Source of the DNA: Citrus sinensis
Lineage: Eukaryota > Streptophyta > Magnoliopsida > Sapindales > Rutaceae
DNA: 64,000 nt
NCBI RefSeq assembly: GCF_022201045.2
Contig: NC_068559.1
Coordinates: 20,777,501-20,841,500 of the forward strand
Direction of reading: 5' to 3'
The number at the start of each line of letters is the position of its first letter. The stretch's first letter is position 1. A model generated the notes under the pieces. That model ran no database searches. It had not been told where the DNA came from and saw only the letters and a list, made by a program, of their open reading frames with translations. Below are positions 34,755-45,700 of the stretch, piece after piece. The translations under genes were made by a program, and so were the position numbers.

Positions 34755-36723
34755 CAATTCTGCTTCTGTTTCTAGCTGATCTTCTAATCTGCGGACCCTC
34801 AAGTTAATCAATTTGTGTGGAGGAATCTGAGAGAGAAATTTCAAGTGGGTTTGTTTGTCTATGTATGAGCACTGGGGGAAGCTGATAGGATATTTAAGCA
34901 AGACTTGGGGAGTCAGGAGAGGTCGGTAGCAATCGCTTCCATGGAAAGAGTCAGCAGAGGTAAGTAGCAATTGCTTCCGCGGAAATTGCGCGTGAGTTAA
35001 TATGTAATTAAATTTAGACCGTACACTACTGTAAATGCAAGTATGATAGAAAGTTGTAAAATGATCGGTACAACTTAGTTCTTTTTCATTGGATTCAAAT
35101 TTAAAGTTATTTTTGCCTTTATTAATAAATTAAACAGGAATTTACTTAAAACAGGAATTTTTTCTTTATATGCCAACGCGGCTACGCCCATAAAAATTAT
35201 ACAAGTATATATATATATATCCAACTAAATGTATTATCAAAATACAATAATTCTCAGGTGCCACGTCTGTAGTTTTATGAAAGTGCCAAAGGTCAAAAAC
35301 CAAGAGGACTCCTATCAGATAAATACTCGGTCACCTATGACAAAGTCCTGCTTAAGCAAAACGCGCCGTGTGTAACGTACGCGGACGAGAAGGATCAGAG
35401 GATAGACGCCAAGAAGCATACTTTCTCAGCATTTAATTTCTATGTCGGGGAACAGTGTTCTAGAAGTGAGGGATTAGGCCCCTTTGAGTCAATGCAGATG
35501 TTGACTTCTTCTCGAAACTTGTAATCATGTACGTCAATTACAACAAAAGTCTTGATTAAGTAAACACGCGGTGCCGTATCGATGAAAGAGGAAGATAGCA
35601 GGATAAAAAATATATCCCCTACTTACATAATAATTTTTTAAAATAAATATATAAATATCATAATATTATTTATTTATTATATATTTAATATAACCTTTTA
35701 TGTATTTTAAAATTTTTAACTGATGAGTAGTCGTGCGAGGATTATAAAATTATAATTATAATTATAAAAAAAGTGATGGTATATTTATAAATTTATCTTA
35801 TATAAATTGATTTGACATTAATTAATTAATTGAATAAAAATATAAAATAATAAAAATAAATCATATGAATAAAGAGATATTTAATTCAACTAATTTAATC
35901 ATGCCACGTCTGTTTGTATAAAATAAATATATATAAAAATTTATAATTATATTATTACAAATATAATAAAAGTAACTTTTAGTTGAGTCATTACTATTTA
36001 TAGGGCCAAAAAAAATGACACGACAATCCGTTTTTGTAAACTTTACAGGTCCGCATTCAAAATTTTCATTCGTACATATATCACTCTTGGCTTAAATATA
36101 GGAGCTGGCTAAGTTACAGATCCAACTGTAGCCAACTCTCATTTGCACGGTTTTTCTCTCTCCTCATGACACGTGTGTTACTTCCCATTGGGTGTGTACG
36201 TTACGAATAGAAGGGTACATTTTTCATAAGAGTAAAGTTATAATTAGTTGATTGATGATAAAGTCAATCAATACATTACACATGGTAAATAATAATTGGT
36301 GATACATTACTTGCCATATAAACAGTGTATTTGAACTAAATAAGTATTAACAAATTGTATCATGCTGCTCACAGCCTCACAATATAATAGGCGAAGTTTT
36401 ATTCATTAATTTTTCATTTTTCAACTTTAAAAAAAAAAAAAAAAAAAAAAGATGACAGAACAATCCATTGGAAATGATTGGAATAAATTTGGAGTAAATT
36501 TAATCTAAAGAAATGAATCAAAACGTAAATATTTCATACATCTATCACTAACTTTCGTAGTTTACATTCAGATGGTACGGATGAAAAACAGATATATATA
36601 TATATATAAGGATTCTATTAGAACTAGATTGCGTAGGAGGAAAAAAAAAAAATGAAAACTTAAACATGGGCGGCGGCCGGCCACAAGCAAGTGCACGAGT
36701 AGAAAGAAGCGCGATGAAAGTTG
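34755..36723. other. NLR promoter region and intergenic DNA
   Basis: A 22-bp imperfect direct repeat (GTAGCAATCGCTTCC / GTAGCAATTGCTTCC) lies at about 34926 and 34963, just upstream of the NLR. The rest is AT-rich with short (TA)n runs near 35203-35220 and 36594-36608. No gene is supported. Confidence 0.45.
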
Positions 36724-37353
36724 TCAGTTAATTTTTGGCCTAAGAACGGCAGCTTTAATAATGAGTCCAGATTTCCAGTGGCCTCCATGCTCAAAAAAAT
36801 CAAAGAAAACTTCAGCCGTACTTTCGGATCCATCATTATTAGTCTCCGTTAAGAAGTTGCCGACGCAGAGCTCAAACCATTCTCCTCTGGGCTTCTCCAA
36901 GAGGCTCACTTGGCGATTCTGCACTTTCCCATCGGCAGGCAGTGAGAGCTTGAGGCTGACCGGTGCTTCCCATCCAAATGCTGCATTTGTCAACTTCACC
37001 ACGTACACGATCTCATACATAACCCCCGGGGACAGTTCCGATATCTTGAACTTGCCTCTTACATCCATCCAGCATACGTGGCTTAGTTTCACCACTTCTA
37101 TGTTTTCATCACTGCATACATACATATATATATATATATATATGTACGTTTGTTAATTTATTCATGTATTTATTTTAAATAAAATGTCTTTATACATAAT
37201 CGATAACGAGATTTGGATTGGATTCAGTGCTGATCTGACCTCGTTTCTTTGAAGCAATTCCAAGTCCAGTGATCGCGGTTGCCCCAAGTAACAAAAAGTG
37301 ACCTGGGATACAGCACGAAGCACTTATACCCCGTCTTGTTATCGATCCATGTT

Positions 37354-37392
<39 letters not shown>

Positions 37393-37605
37393 ATTGCATA
37401 AATCATTAGTTTATAAGCTTAAGTAATAATTAATTGTTTAATAAAACAATTATCAGCACAGCATAAACAATCCAACCATTTAATGTGCAAATTAAGAGAA
37501 ATAAAGAAAGAGATGAGGGAGACAAGATTGGACCTTCCTCTTGTATTCGAGGAATTCTTCATGAGTCTTGTTCGTTTCTGTTGCAGCCTTCTTCTTGAAA
37601 TTCAT
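36724..37605 (-). CDS. PP2-like (phloem protein 2) lectin, copy 1
   Basis: There are three exons on the minus strand: 37534-37605, 37240-37355, 36724-37111. They give 576 bp and 191 residues. The start MNFKKKAATETNK leads to the exon 2 block KTWIDNKTGYKCF, LYPRSL and WTWNCFKET. Exon 3 holds VVKLSHVCWMDVRGKF, LSPGVMYEIVYVVKL, GWEAPVSLKL, LLEKPRGEWFEL and GGHWKSGLIIKAAVLRP. This order is the PP2 domain. PP2 proteins are carbohydrate-binding proteins of phloem or of the nucleocytoplasm, linked to stress and defence. Both introns contain (TA)n runs. A tandem paralog lies at 51.1-51.9 kb, beyond the second retrotransposon. Confidence 0.9.
37356..37390. repeat. (TA)n microsatellite in PP2 copy 1 intron 1
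   Basis: A run of about 15 TA units lies directly beside the exon 2 acceptor site. Confidence 0.85.
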
Positions 37606-38025
37606 TGATTTAATCTGAAGCGAACCGTCGGTGAAGCTGTTTTATATACATATATATATTTCTCTTTAAAACTCTGTGTATTATTATATGTATATCTTCT
37701 TCTTATATATAGATAGTTCTTATTATTTTGTTTTATCAATTTATATCGATTATCGAATTGATGATGAAGTTTCTTTCTTATCTATTAATGGCAGAAGAAA
37801 TTTGGAAGGCGCAATGAAAAGTGAATACTGTTCCCAAGCGCGGGTGTGGGTCACCTAATACAGAGTATGGTGCACCGCGTGGACCCCACACTGCCTGCCT
37901 TAGATGACTTTTTCTTTTATTTAGAAAAAAAATGTTTTCTTTTTGAAAAATTTAAAAAATATATATTGAAATTATGCAAGCTGACTATCATGCGAACTTT
38001 AATTATTAAAATGGTGACTATCATG
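37606..38025. other. PP2 copy 1 upstream region
   Basis: This AT-rich region, up to the left edge of Tat element 2, should hold the PP2 copy 1 promoter. No further gene is supported. Confidence 0.4.
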
Positions 38026-38038
38026 CAAGTATTTTATG
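38026..38038. repeat. 13-bp target duplication (left) of Tat element 2
   Basis: CAAGTATTTTATG recurs exactly at 49346-49358, after the right LTR. Its last three bases (ATG) are also the first retained bases of the left LTR. A 13-bp duplication is unusual for this element type. Confidence 0.9.
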
Positions 38039-38938
38039 CGAGATTCCGGTTCTCCTCGTTATACGACCAGGATCTCTGCTCGATCAACTTCCCCACGACC
38101 AGGAGGTCTCCTAGTAATGCTTCTTCTCCAGATATCCCTGCACACACAGACAAGTCAGAGTACGCCGGTTGTTCTCCCGGCGCAAACCCTCCGACGCTCA
38201 AGTCAGATATCAAGGTTCGGGGAACGCTTGCCACGGGTCTTATGGCTTTTTCGTGGTTTTTTTCTTTTATCTCAAAAATGCCAACCCTTTTACCTTCGTT
38301 GGCTACCTTTTTATAGGCTTCCTCTGAATCCCCGTTTTCCGCTTTTCTCGAGACGGTCTGGGGCTCTGACTGCTGCGTTATGGGCAAACGTGGGATCTTG
38401 CGTGTTACGCCATGGTTCAGGGGAAAGCGTGGCTGTCGTGGTTCTGTGAGATCTCGCGTGTTACGCCACGGTTCAGGGGAAAGCGCGGCTGTCGTGGTTC
38501 TGTGAGATCTCGCGTGTTACGCCACGGTTCAGGGGAAAGCGTGGTTGTCGTGGTTCTGTGAGACCTGGCGTGTTACGCCACGGTTCAGGGGAAAGCGTGG
38601 CTGTTGTGGTTCTGTGAGACCTTGCGTGTTACGCCACGGCTCAGGGGAAAGCGTGGCTGTCGTGCCTAGATTCTCGGGCTGGAGAGCATGTCTTGCCAAC
38701 TGCCGTCGACCGGGTCTCCTCGCCTATCGACCTCTAGCCGGAATAGCCGTATGCCTCTTATAGGAAATTGGCCTCGCGGATGACAACATCGTGGACGAGC
38801 AGGATATTTCTGCTCCTGTTCTTCCGTGCACCAGGCTTTTACGGAACACACCGGTTCGCAGAACTCTGCCATCCGATATCTGCTCGTCATTCCTGGTCTC
38901 ATCGACATATTTATCCCAAACAGTACCTCTCCCAAACA
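38036..38938 (-). repeat. 3' LTR of Tat element 2, outer tip missing
   Basis: On the plus strand it starts ATGCGAGATTCCGG, whereas the partner starts TGTTGATGCGAG. The outermost five bases are therefore missing. It ends CTCTCCCAAACA. It carries five copies of a 56-bp repeat against four in the partner. Adding the missing five bases gives 908 bp, exactly 56 more than the partner's 852. Confidence 0.95.
38394..38663. repeat. 56-bp tandem repeats in 3' LTR of Tat element 2 (five copies)
   Basis: Units start at 38394, 38450, 38506, 38562 and 38618. The shared core is CGTGTTACGCCACGGTTCAG, then GGGAAAGCG. The other LTR has four units. Confidence 0.95.
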
Positions 38939-38955
38939 CCGGTCCCCCAGTTTCT
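38939..38955 (-). other. Polypurine tract of Tat element 2
   Basis: On the minus strand, AGAAACTGGGGGACCGG directly precedes the 3' LTR. It is identical to the tract of element 1. Confidence 0.75.
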
Positions 38956-39301
38956 GGTGTTGGGTAATGTAGTGGACCAGCAGTGGAAACTCGACAGTAC
39001 TCGCTCGCGTGGGATTGGAAAAGGCTGCCAAGAGTCATGTCGCATTTAATTGCGGACGAGGTGACGTGGCAGAAATCCCCCCCTCCATTTGAATTTCAAA
39101 CCGACGGTTATGAGGTCATCGGGATTCGGCGCAGTTATATGCTGGCAGCCCAAAAGTCCGTCCTCATTTGGAAAGCCAAATCCTCTCGAACGGCATATTC
39201 ACCATTCACTCCGTCTCCGTCTCCGTCTCTGTTTCTCCGGCAAAGAAGTTCCGGCACGAAGTCCCCATCCTTGCCTTTCTCCGATTGAAGCAGTACTTCA
39301 G

Positions 39302-39397
39302 GTATTACTTCTCTCTCCTCGGTCTCGGATAGTTTGTAGATAACTTCTTTTTTCTTTCGTTTGGGTAGTAGTTGGTGGTGTTGTGGTTAGAGTTTAG
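39302..39397 (+). other. Candidate 5'-UTR intron of antisense gene, element 2
   Basis: The donor is TTCAG/GTATTA and the acceptor GTTTAG/GGA, directly before the ATG at 39401. The arrangement is conserved in element 1 at 6068-6170, with different intron sequence. Confidence 0.45.
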
Positions 39398-39400
39398 GGA

Positions 39401-41470
39401 ATGTCGAAAAGTAAAGAGAAGGTCATTGAGGTTGATGACGACGAGTTGGACTTCCTGCCTAGTCTGCTCACCGATCCTGCCTTTGACCCCGAGATCCCCT
39501 TAGAGCCTATTAGGTCTAGTGTCAGGACTAGTGCTAGGAGCATGTCTCCCCAAACGACCTCTACGAGCGGGAGTAATGGTGAGGATGGATCTTCTGGCTC
39601 CGAGGATACTCTGAGTGAGGGTCGAGGAGATGATTCTGGTGAGGCGTCCCCATCAGGAGCGCCGCGACCAGAGGGGAGGAGTACAATAGGAGGTAGAGCC
39701 CTATCGCGGGATTACGCTATTGATTACATGACGTGCATGACCACGTTTGATGAGCTCGAGGACCTCCAGCTGAGGTATAGCATTCCTGGCGAGATACCTC
39801 TCAAGGTCCCGGGAAAGAAGGATGCTCCCAGCCGGCCTCCTAGGGGATATGTTACCCTGTATCTGGACAGCTTTAAGTACGGGCTGAGGTGTCCCTTGCA
39901 ACCTTACTTTGCCCGGATACTTAACGGGCTAAATCTAGCTCCTGGTCGGCTGAATCCCAATGGGTGGAGAGTGCTCTCTGGTCTGTTCATATTGTGGGAC
40001 AGATGTTGCCAAAGCGAGCCCACGGTTGATGAGGTGAAGCACCTGTACCAGCTAAAGAGCAGCCCCAAAGATGCAGGCTGGTACTACTTCCAATCTAGCG
40101 CCAAGACAAGGAAACCTATAACCGACCTCCCTACTGGTGGTGGTGGGAATTGGAAGAGAAAGTTCTTTTTTGCTGGGGGTCCTTGGGGTCAGGTCGCACA
40201 AATGGACGGGAAGGATTATCGGGTCCCACCCGGTTTCACGGTCCCAGGTTGCCTGCTCGCTCCAGATGCCTTGTATCCATAGTTGTTCTTGTTTTATTGG
40301 CTTGTTTCTAACCAAGTGTCTGTTTGTGTTGTAGTTTCTTGGGGCGTTCATTTCCCACTCCGACCTGGCCAGCTCAAACGGGTTGAGGCTGTGCTAGTCA
40401 ATTCCTGCTCGAGCCGGGAACTGTTAACCACATACAACTTGCTCGAGTCTCGCTTGATACTTCCTGGCCATAGGATGGAGGACGCTGTGATTGGGGCTCT
40501 GACTCGAAAACGTTCTCGACCTCCAACCACGAAGAGGGACGAGAGTAAGGATGCCCCTACCGCAAAGCGGGCCAACATCGTGCAGCAGGCCCCACCCTTG
40601 AAGATTTTATCTCCGGCTCCTGTAAAAGTCGGGGAAGCTAGTGGAGTAGCCACAGATCCTGCTACCTCTTCTCCTCCTGTCGGGCCTCGATCTCGCTTAC
40701 CTGACAGCCGAGCAGAACATCTGGTCCCTTACCTCAATGAATTAACTAAATCCGTGAGCAAGAAGGACCTAGAGGACTTTGACGGCCGCACCTTGGGTGA
40801 GCTGGTGGGGGCCATGCAGCATAGCGCTTTCCACCTCAGCTGCATGACCACCTATTACAAGGCTAAGGTTGGCCGCTACGACCGGAAGATGAAGGAGGAT
40901 ATTCAATCGGCGACGAGCAGAGCTGACGTTGCCGAGAAGAAAGCAGCGGAGCTGAATCTCGAGAATCTGAAGCTGATAGAGCAAGAATCACTTGCTCAAG
41001 CAAAAGCCATTACCCTCGAGGAGGAGCTTACCAAGGTCAAGGAGGATCTGCAAAGGCAGAAGGCCATGTATGAGGCTCAGCTCGAATCTCTCCGTGACTC
41101 CCACCGAGTTCAGGTCGAGAACTTGGAGAGGGAGGCCGACAACCAGTACGACCAGGGACTTCGGCATTCCTATCGTTGCATCATGGCCGTCCTCGGGAAG
41201 CAACACCCTGACCTGAAGATGGATGACCTTGCAGCTGGTGTCGCTCGGCATATGGATGAGGAGGCGGCCAAGGAAGATGCCGAGGGGGTAGAGCCGATCG
41301 TGATTGAGGAGGAAAACTCTCCTCCTCGTGCAGTCCCTGCTGAAGTTGGCGAGGCGAGCACCCCCCCGGACGCAACTGGCGATACCCCCCCGCACCTGAG
41401 GAGGTTCAGCCAACCGATGCTGCTCGGCTCACTGATCCGCCGTCTTTTTGATATATTTCTTTTATTGTAA
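39401..41470 (+). CDS. Antisense spliced gene of Tat element 2 (putative gypsy-type transposon domain protein)
   Basis: Two exons are proposed, 39401-40247 and 40335-41470, giving about 660 residues. Unspliced, a TAG stop lies at 40280-40282. An intron with CAG/GTTGCC donor and TTGTAG/TT acceptor (87 nt) removes it in frame. Element 1 supports the same sites with a 102-nt intron and a different stop (TAA). The N-terminal about 100 residues are acidic and Ser-rich. A conserved block follows (YMTCMTTF, SIPGEIPLK, CPLQPYF, LNPNGWRVLSGLF). Exon 2 carries a basic patch (TRKRSRPPTTKR) and a long coiled coil (LEEELTKVKEDLQRQ). The block resembles a Pfam family named putative gypsy type transposon (from memory). 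Similar antisense genes are known in other Tat elements. Near 41395 a one-base loss from a C-run replaces the last about 22 residues seen in element 1. Function is unknown. Confidence 0.75.
40248..40334 (+). other. Coding intron of antisense gene, element 2
   Basis: The 87-nt intron starts CCCAG/GTTGCC and ends GTGTTGTAG. It contains the only stop between the two open frames. The element 1 intron is 15 nt longer, again a multiple of three. Confidence 0.65.
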
Positions 41471-41518
41471 TGGACAATGTTCATGAAGATTATCCCCTCT
41501 GTTAATCATTAACAAATT

Positions 41519-41524
41519 AATAAA
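41519..41524 (+). promoter_or_regulatory. AATAAA polyadenylation signal after antisense gene, element 2
   Basis: AATAAA lies about 50 bp past the antisense-gene stop, in a segment conserved with element 1. Confidence 0.5.
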
Positions 41525-41576
41525 AATATTTTTTGATTACTTTCTTGTGTTGTAATTATAAATTAATTTTCGTTTG

Positions 41577-42625
41577 AGAATCTGCTTGTCTTCGTCTAGA
41601 CGAGCAGGTTCCGGCTCGGCTCATGGTTTGGCCGCATGCCTTTGAAGATTTTTCAATGCCTGGGATTCGGTTTGCCTTTGCACGGTCGAGCAGATCCTGG
41701 CACGCTTGGCTTCGGTCTCGCCATAAGACAGGCTTTGAGACTTGGCGAGCCTTTGCATGCCTTGGGAATTTCTTCGAATGTTTTGGAGTCTGCTCGCCTT
41801 CTCGTGGTCGAGCAGATCCTGGCATGCTTGGCTTCTGTCTCGCCATAAGACAGGCTTTGAGACTTGGCGAGCCTTTGCATGCCTTGGGAATTTCTTCGAA
41901 TGTTTTGGGAGTCTGCTCGCCATCTCGTGGTCGAGCAGATCCTGGTATGCTTGGCTTCTGTCTCGCCATAAGACAGGCTTTGAGACTTGGCGAGCCTTTG
42001 CATGCCTTGGGAATTTCTTCGAATGTTTTGGGAGTCTGCTCGCCTTCTCGTGGTCGAGCAGATCCTGGCATGCTTGGCTTCTGTCTCGCCATAAGACAGG
42101 CTTTGAGACTTGGCGAGCCTTTGCATGCCTTGGGAATTTCTTCGAATGTTTTGGGAGTCTGCTCGCCTTCTCGTGGTCGAGCAGATCCTGGCATGCTTGG
42201 CTTCTGTCTCGCCATAAGACAGGCTTTGAGACTTGGCGAGCCTTTGCATGCCTTGGGAATTTCTTCGAATGTTTTGGGAGTCTGCTCGCCATCTCGTGGT
42301 CGAGCAGATCCTGGCATGCTTGGCTTCTGTCTCGCCATAAGACAGGCTTTGAGACTTGGCGAGCCTTTGCATGCCTTGGGGATTTCTTCGAATGTTTTGG
42401 GAGTCCGCTCGCCATCTCGTGGTCGAGCAGATCCTGGCATGCTTGGCTTCTGTCTCGCCATAAGACAGGCTTTGAGACTTGGCGAGCCTTTGCGTGCCTT
42501 GGGGTTTTCTTCGAATGTTTTGGGAGTCCGCTCGCCATCTCGTGGTCGAGCAAATCCTGGCATGCTTGGCTTCTGTCTCGCCATAAGATAGGCTTTGAGA
42601 CTTGGCGAGCCTTTGCGTGCCTTGG
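41577..42625. repeat. Tandem hairpin repeat array of Tat element 2
   Basis: There are about nine units, the first degenerate. Marker positions (start of the catgcttgg block) are 41701, 41823, 41946, 42069, 42192, 42315, 42438 and 42561, so the period is 123 bp, with one of 122. Each unit has CTGCTCG, a 12-base loop, then CGAGCAG, and then GCTTGGCTTCTGTCTCGCCA. Because 123 is a multiple of three, long meaningless open frames occur on both strands. Confidence 0.95.
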
Positions 42626-42769
42626 ATTTTTCTCGGTTTCGAGCGAATGAAATTCCGCGACGTTCTATTAATGGCAGGATTTGACTTACATGAAATTGTT
42701 CGGACATAAAGCGTGAAAGATAAACGATAATGAACATGAGCGAAAATAGCTTTCAAATGTGAACAAGTC

Positions 42770-45700
42770 TTACTGGAAGTATTTCCGGAGGTGTGCTGCG
42801 TTCCATGGGCGTTTCACCTCGTGGCCGTCCGCGCGGACCAGCTTGTAAGCTCCGGGTCCCGCTATCTGCTTGACTCTATATGGCCCTTCCCAATTCGGTC
42901 CCAGCACTCCTTGAGTTGAATCTTTGGTGCTCTGATTCACTCTTCTCAGTACCCAGTCTCCGACCCTGAATTGCCGTATGTTCACCTTCTGGTTATAATA
43001 CCGAGCAACCCTTTGTTGGTAAGTGACTGATCGCTCGGCTGCTTGCTCCCTCCTTTCCGTTAGCAGATCAAGATTCAAACATATCTGCTCGTCGTTCTCC
43101 TGCTCATTGAAATGACATGTCCGGTGTGTGATCATTCCTATCTCAGCCGGCACGACTGCTTCATGTCCGAAAGCCAAAGCGAACGGTGTCTCCCCAGTTG
43201 CGGTTTTGTGGGTTGTTCTGTATGCCCATAGCACACCTGACAGCTCGTCAACCCAAGCACCCTTTTTTGCTCCGAGCCTGGTTTTCAGAAGCCTCTTGAT
43301 GGTCTTGTTGGCTGCTTCTACTTGTCCATTCGATTGAGGGTGAGCAGGCGAGCAATACTTCAGCTCTATCCCGAGGTTCTGGCAGAAATCCCTGAAGCTG
43401 TGATTATCGAACTGCCTGCCATTATCCGTTACCAAGGCATAAGGGATCCCGTATCGACAGACCAGGTTTCTCCACACGAAGTCTGTTGTTTTCTTCTCTG
43501 TGATCCTGCTAAGGGCTTCCACCTCTATCCACTTCGTGAAGTAATCTATAGCAACTATTGTATGTGTTGCTGCTCCTCGTCCTTTTGGCAATGGGCCGAT
43601 CAGATTAATTCCCCATTGAGCAAATGGCCAAAGGGAGGCCATGGAGGTGAGCTTCTCTGGTGGTTGGTTGGAGAAATTTGCAAAACTCTGGCAGCTTGCA
43701 CAACCCCTGGTCTTCTTTTGCGCATCCTGGTGTATTGTCGGCCAGAAATATCCCTGCCTTAGAACCTTGTGGGCCAGGGACCTCCCGCCAGAATGATTTC
43801 CGCAAATTCCTTCATGTACTTCTCTCAGCACGTAATCCGCGTCGTCCTCATCCAAACACCGAAGGAACGGTAGTGTATATCCTCGCCGATACAGTACCCC
43901 ATCGATCATCGTGTATCTCGAGGCCTGGGCTCTAATCTTCCGAGCTCGCAGCTTATCTGATGGTAATACCCCGTCTCTAAGGTATGAAACTATCGGGTCC
44001 CTCCACGAGCATTTTTGTTCTATCCGTAACACCCCCAAATTCTGCTCGATACTTGGGCTGGACTTCACCTCCAGAGGGACCGACTTTGGCATTTTTGGGT
44101 CGGCTACTGCTGCCATCCTCGCCAAAATGTCTGCTCGACTATTCTGCTCCCTGGAGATTTGTATCACCTCCACTACCTCGAACTTCCCCATCATCCGTCT
44201 GACTATCTTCAGGTACTGTTCCATCTTCTCCTCTCTTGGTTGGAATCTTTCACTGACATGATTCGCAACCAGCTGGGAATCGGTTCTGATCTTAACTCTG
44301 TCTGCTTTCACGGCCTTAGCCAATTCCAGACCTGCTATCAAGGCTTCATACTCCGCCTGGTTATTTGTGGCTGCAAATTCCAACTTTACAGCATAAGAGA
44401 TCTCCTCCCCCTCTGGGCCTTCTAAGACAATCCCTGCTTCTGAACCCCGCTCCCCTGATGACCCATCCACAGACATCTGCCATACTTGAGTTTCGTCATC
44501 GCCTGTAGCTGCATCTTGTTGATCTAAGCATACTTCGGGCTCTGTGAATTCAGCTACGAAATCGGCCATTGCCTGGGCCTTTATCGCTGCGCGGGGTTTA
44601 TAGTCTATGTCGAACTCGCTCAGCTCCACAGCCCACTTGACGAGCCGACCAGAGACATCTGGCTTGTGCAGAGTTTGACGCAATGGCTGGTTTGTTATTA
44701 CCGAGACCGGGAAGGCTTGAAAATATGGCCTCAACTTCCGAGCAGCAACCACAAGGGCAAGTGCCCATTTCTCCAACGGTGGGTATCTGGCCTCAGCGTC
44801 GAGCAGGGCCTTGCTGGTGTAGTATATCGGATACTGAACTCCTTCTTCCTCTCTCACCAGAACAGAACTGGCGGCCCGATCCGATACCGCCAGATACAGA
44901 TACAACTTGTCCCCATCCCTCGGTGTGGACAGCAGCGGAGCTTGCTGTAAGTATTGCTTCAAGTTTCGGAAGGCTTCCTCGCATTCCGGGGTCCATTCTG
45001 TTTTCTTTCCCCTCCTTATCACTTGAAAGAATGGCTGACATTTATCTGTAGCCTTGGATATGAATCTGCTCAACGCCGCCAATCTCCCCGTGAGGCTCTG
45101 CATCTCCTTCAGGTTACGAGGAGACGTCATTTGCACAATCGCCTGGATTTTCTCGGGATATGCTTCAATCCCCCTATGGCTCACCATGAATCCCAGGAAT
45201 TTCCCTGACTCGACCCCAAAAGCACACTTCTCCGGGTTGAACTTCATCTTATACTTCCTCAGAAGCTCGAATGTCTCCTCGAGGTGTCTGACGTGTTCCT
45301 TCGGGATTTTGGACTTGGTAATCATGTCATCCACGTACACCTCCATGGTTTTCCCGATCAACGGCTTAAAGACTTTGTTCACCAGCCTTTGATAGGCGGC
45401 CCCAGCATTCTTGAGACCGAAGGGCATCACCCTGTAACAGAACAAACCTTGGTTAGTGATGAAAGCCGTGCTCTCCTCATCCTGCTCGTACATGGGGATC
45501 TGGTTGTATCCCGAGAATGCGTCCATGAAGCTAAGCAGACCATGTCCAGCCGTTGAATCTACTAGCTGATCGATCCTTGGTAAAGGGAAGCTGTCTTTTG
45601 GGCACGCCTTGTTGAGGTCTGTGAAATCCACACACATCCTCCACTTGCCGTTTGCCTTCTTTACCAGCACCACATTTGATATCCATTCTGGGTAACTGAC

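Noticed and set aside
34755-34970. 72-codon upstream extension of the NLR frame
   Set aside because: It is unlike the NLR N-terminus. The ATG at 34754 begins the coiled coil as in relatives, so the upstream part is probably leader sequence.
40273-40334. Alternative intron donor at 40273 (CTT/GTATCC) in the antisense gene
   Set aside because: The resulting intron would be 62 nt and break the frame. The CAG/GTTGCC donor at 40248 keeps frame in both copies.
41577-42625. CRISPR-like regular repeats
   Set aside because: This is a plant nuclear retrotransposon. Units are contiguous tandem repeats without unique spacers.
41556-42756. Long overlapping open frames on both strands (up to 393 codons) in the hairpin array
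   Set aside because: The repeat period is 123 bp, a multiple of three, so any frame open in one unit stays open throughout. The proteins are simple repeats without domain features.
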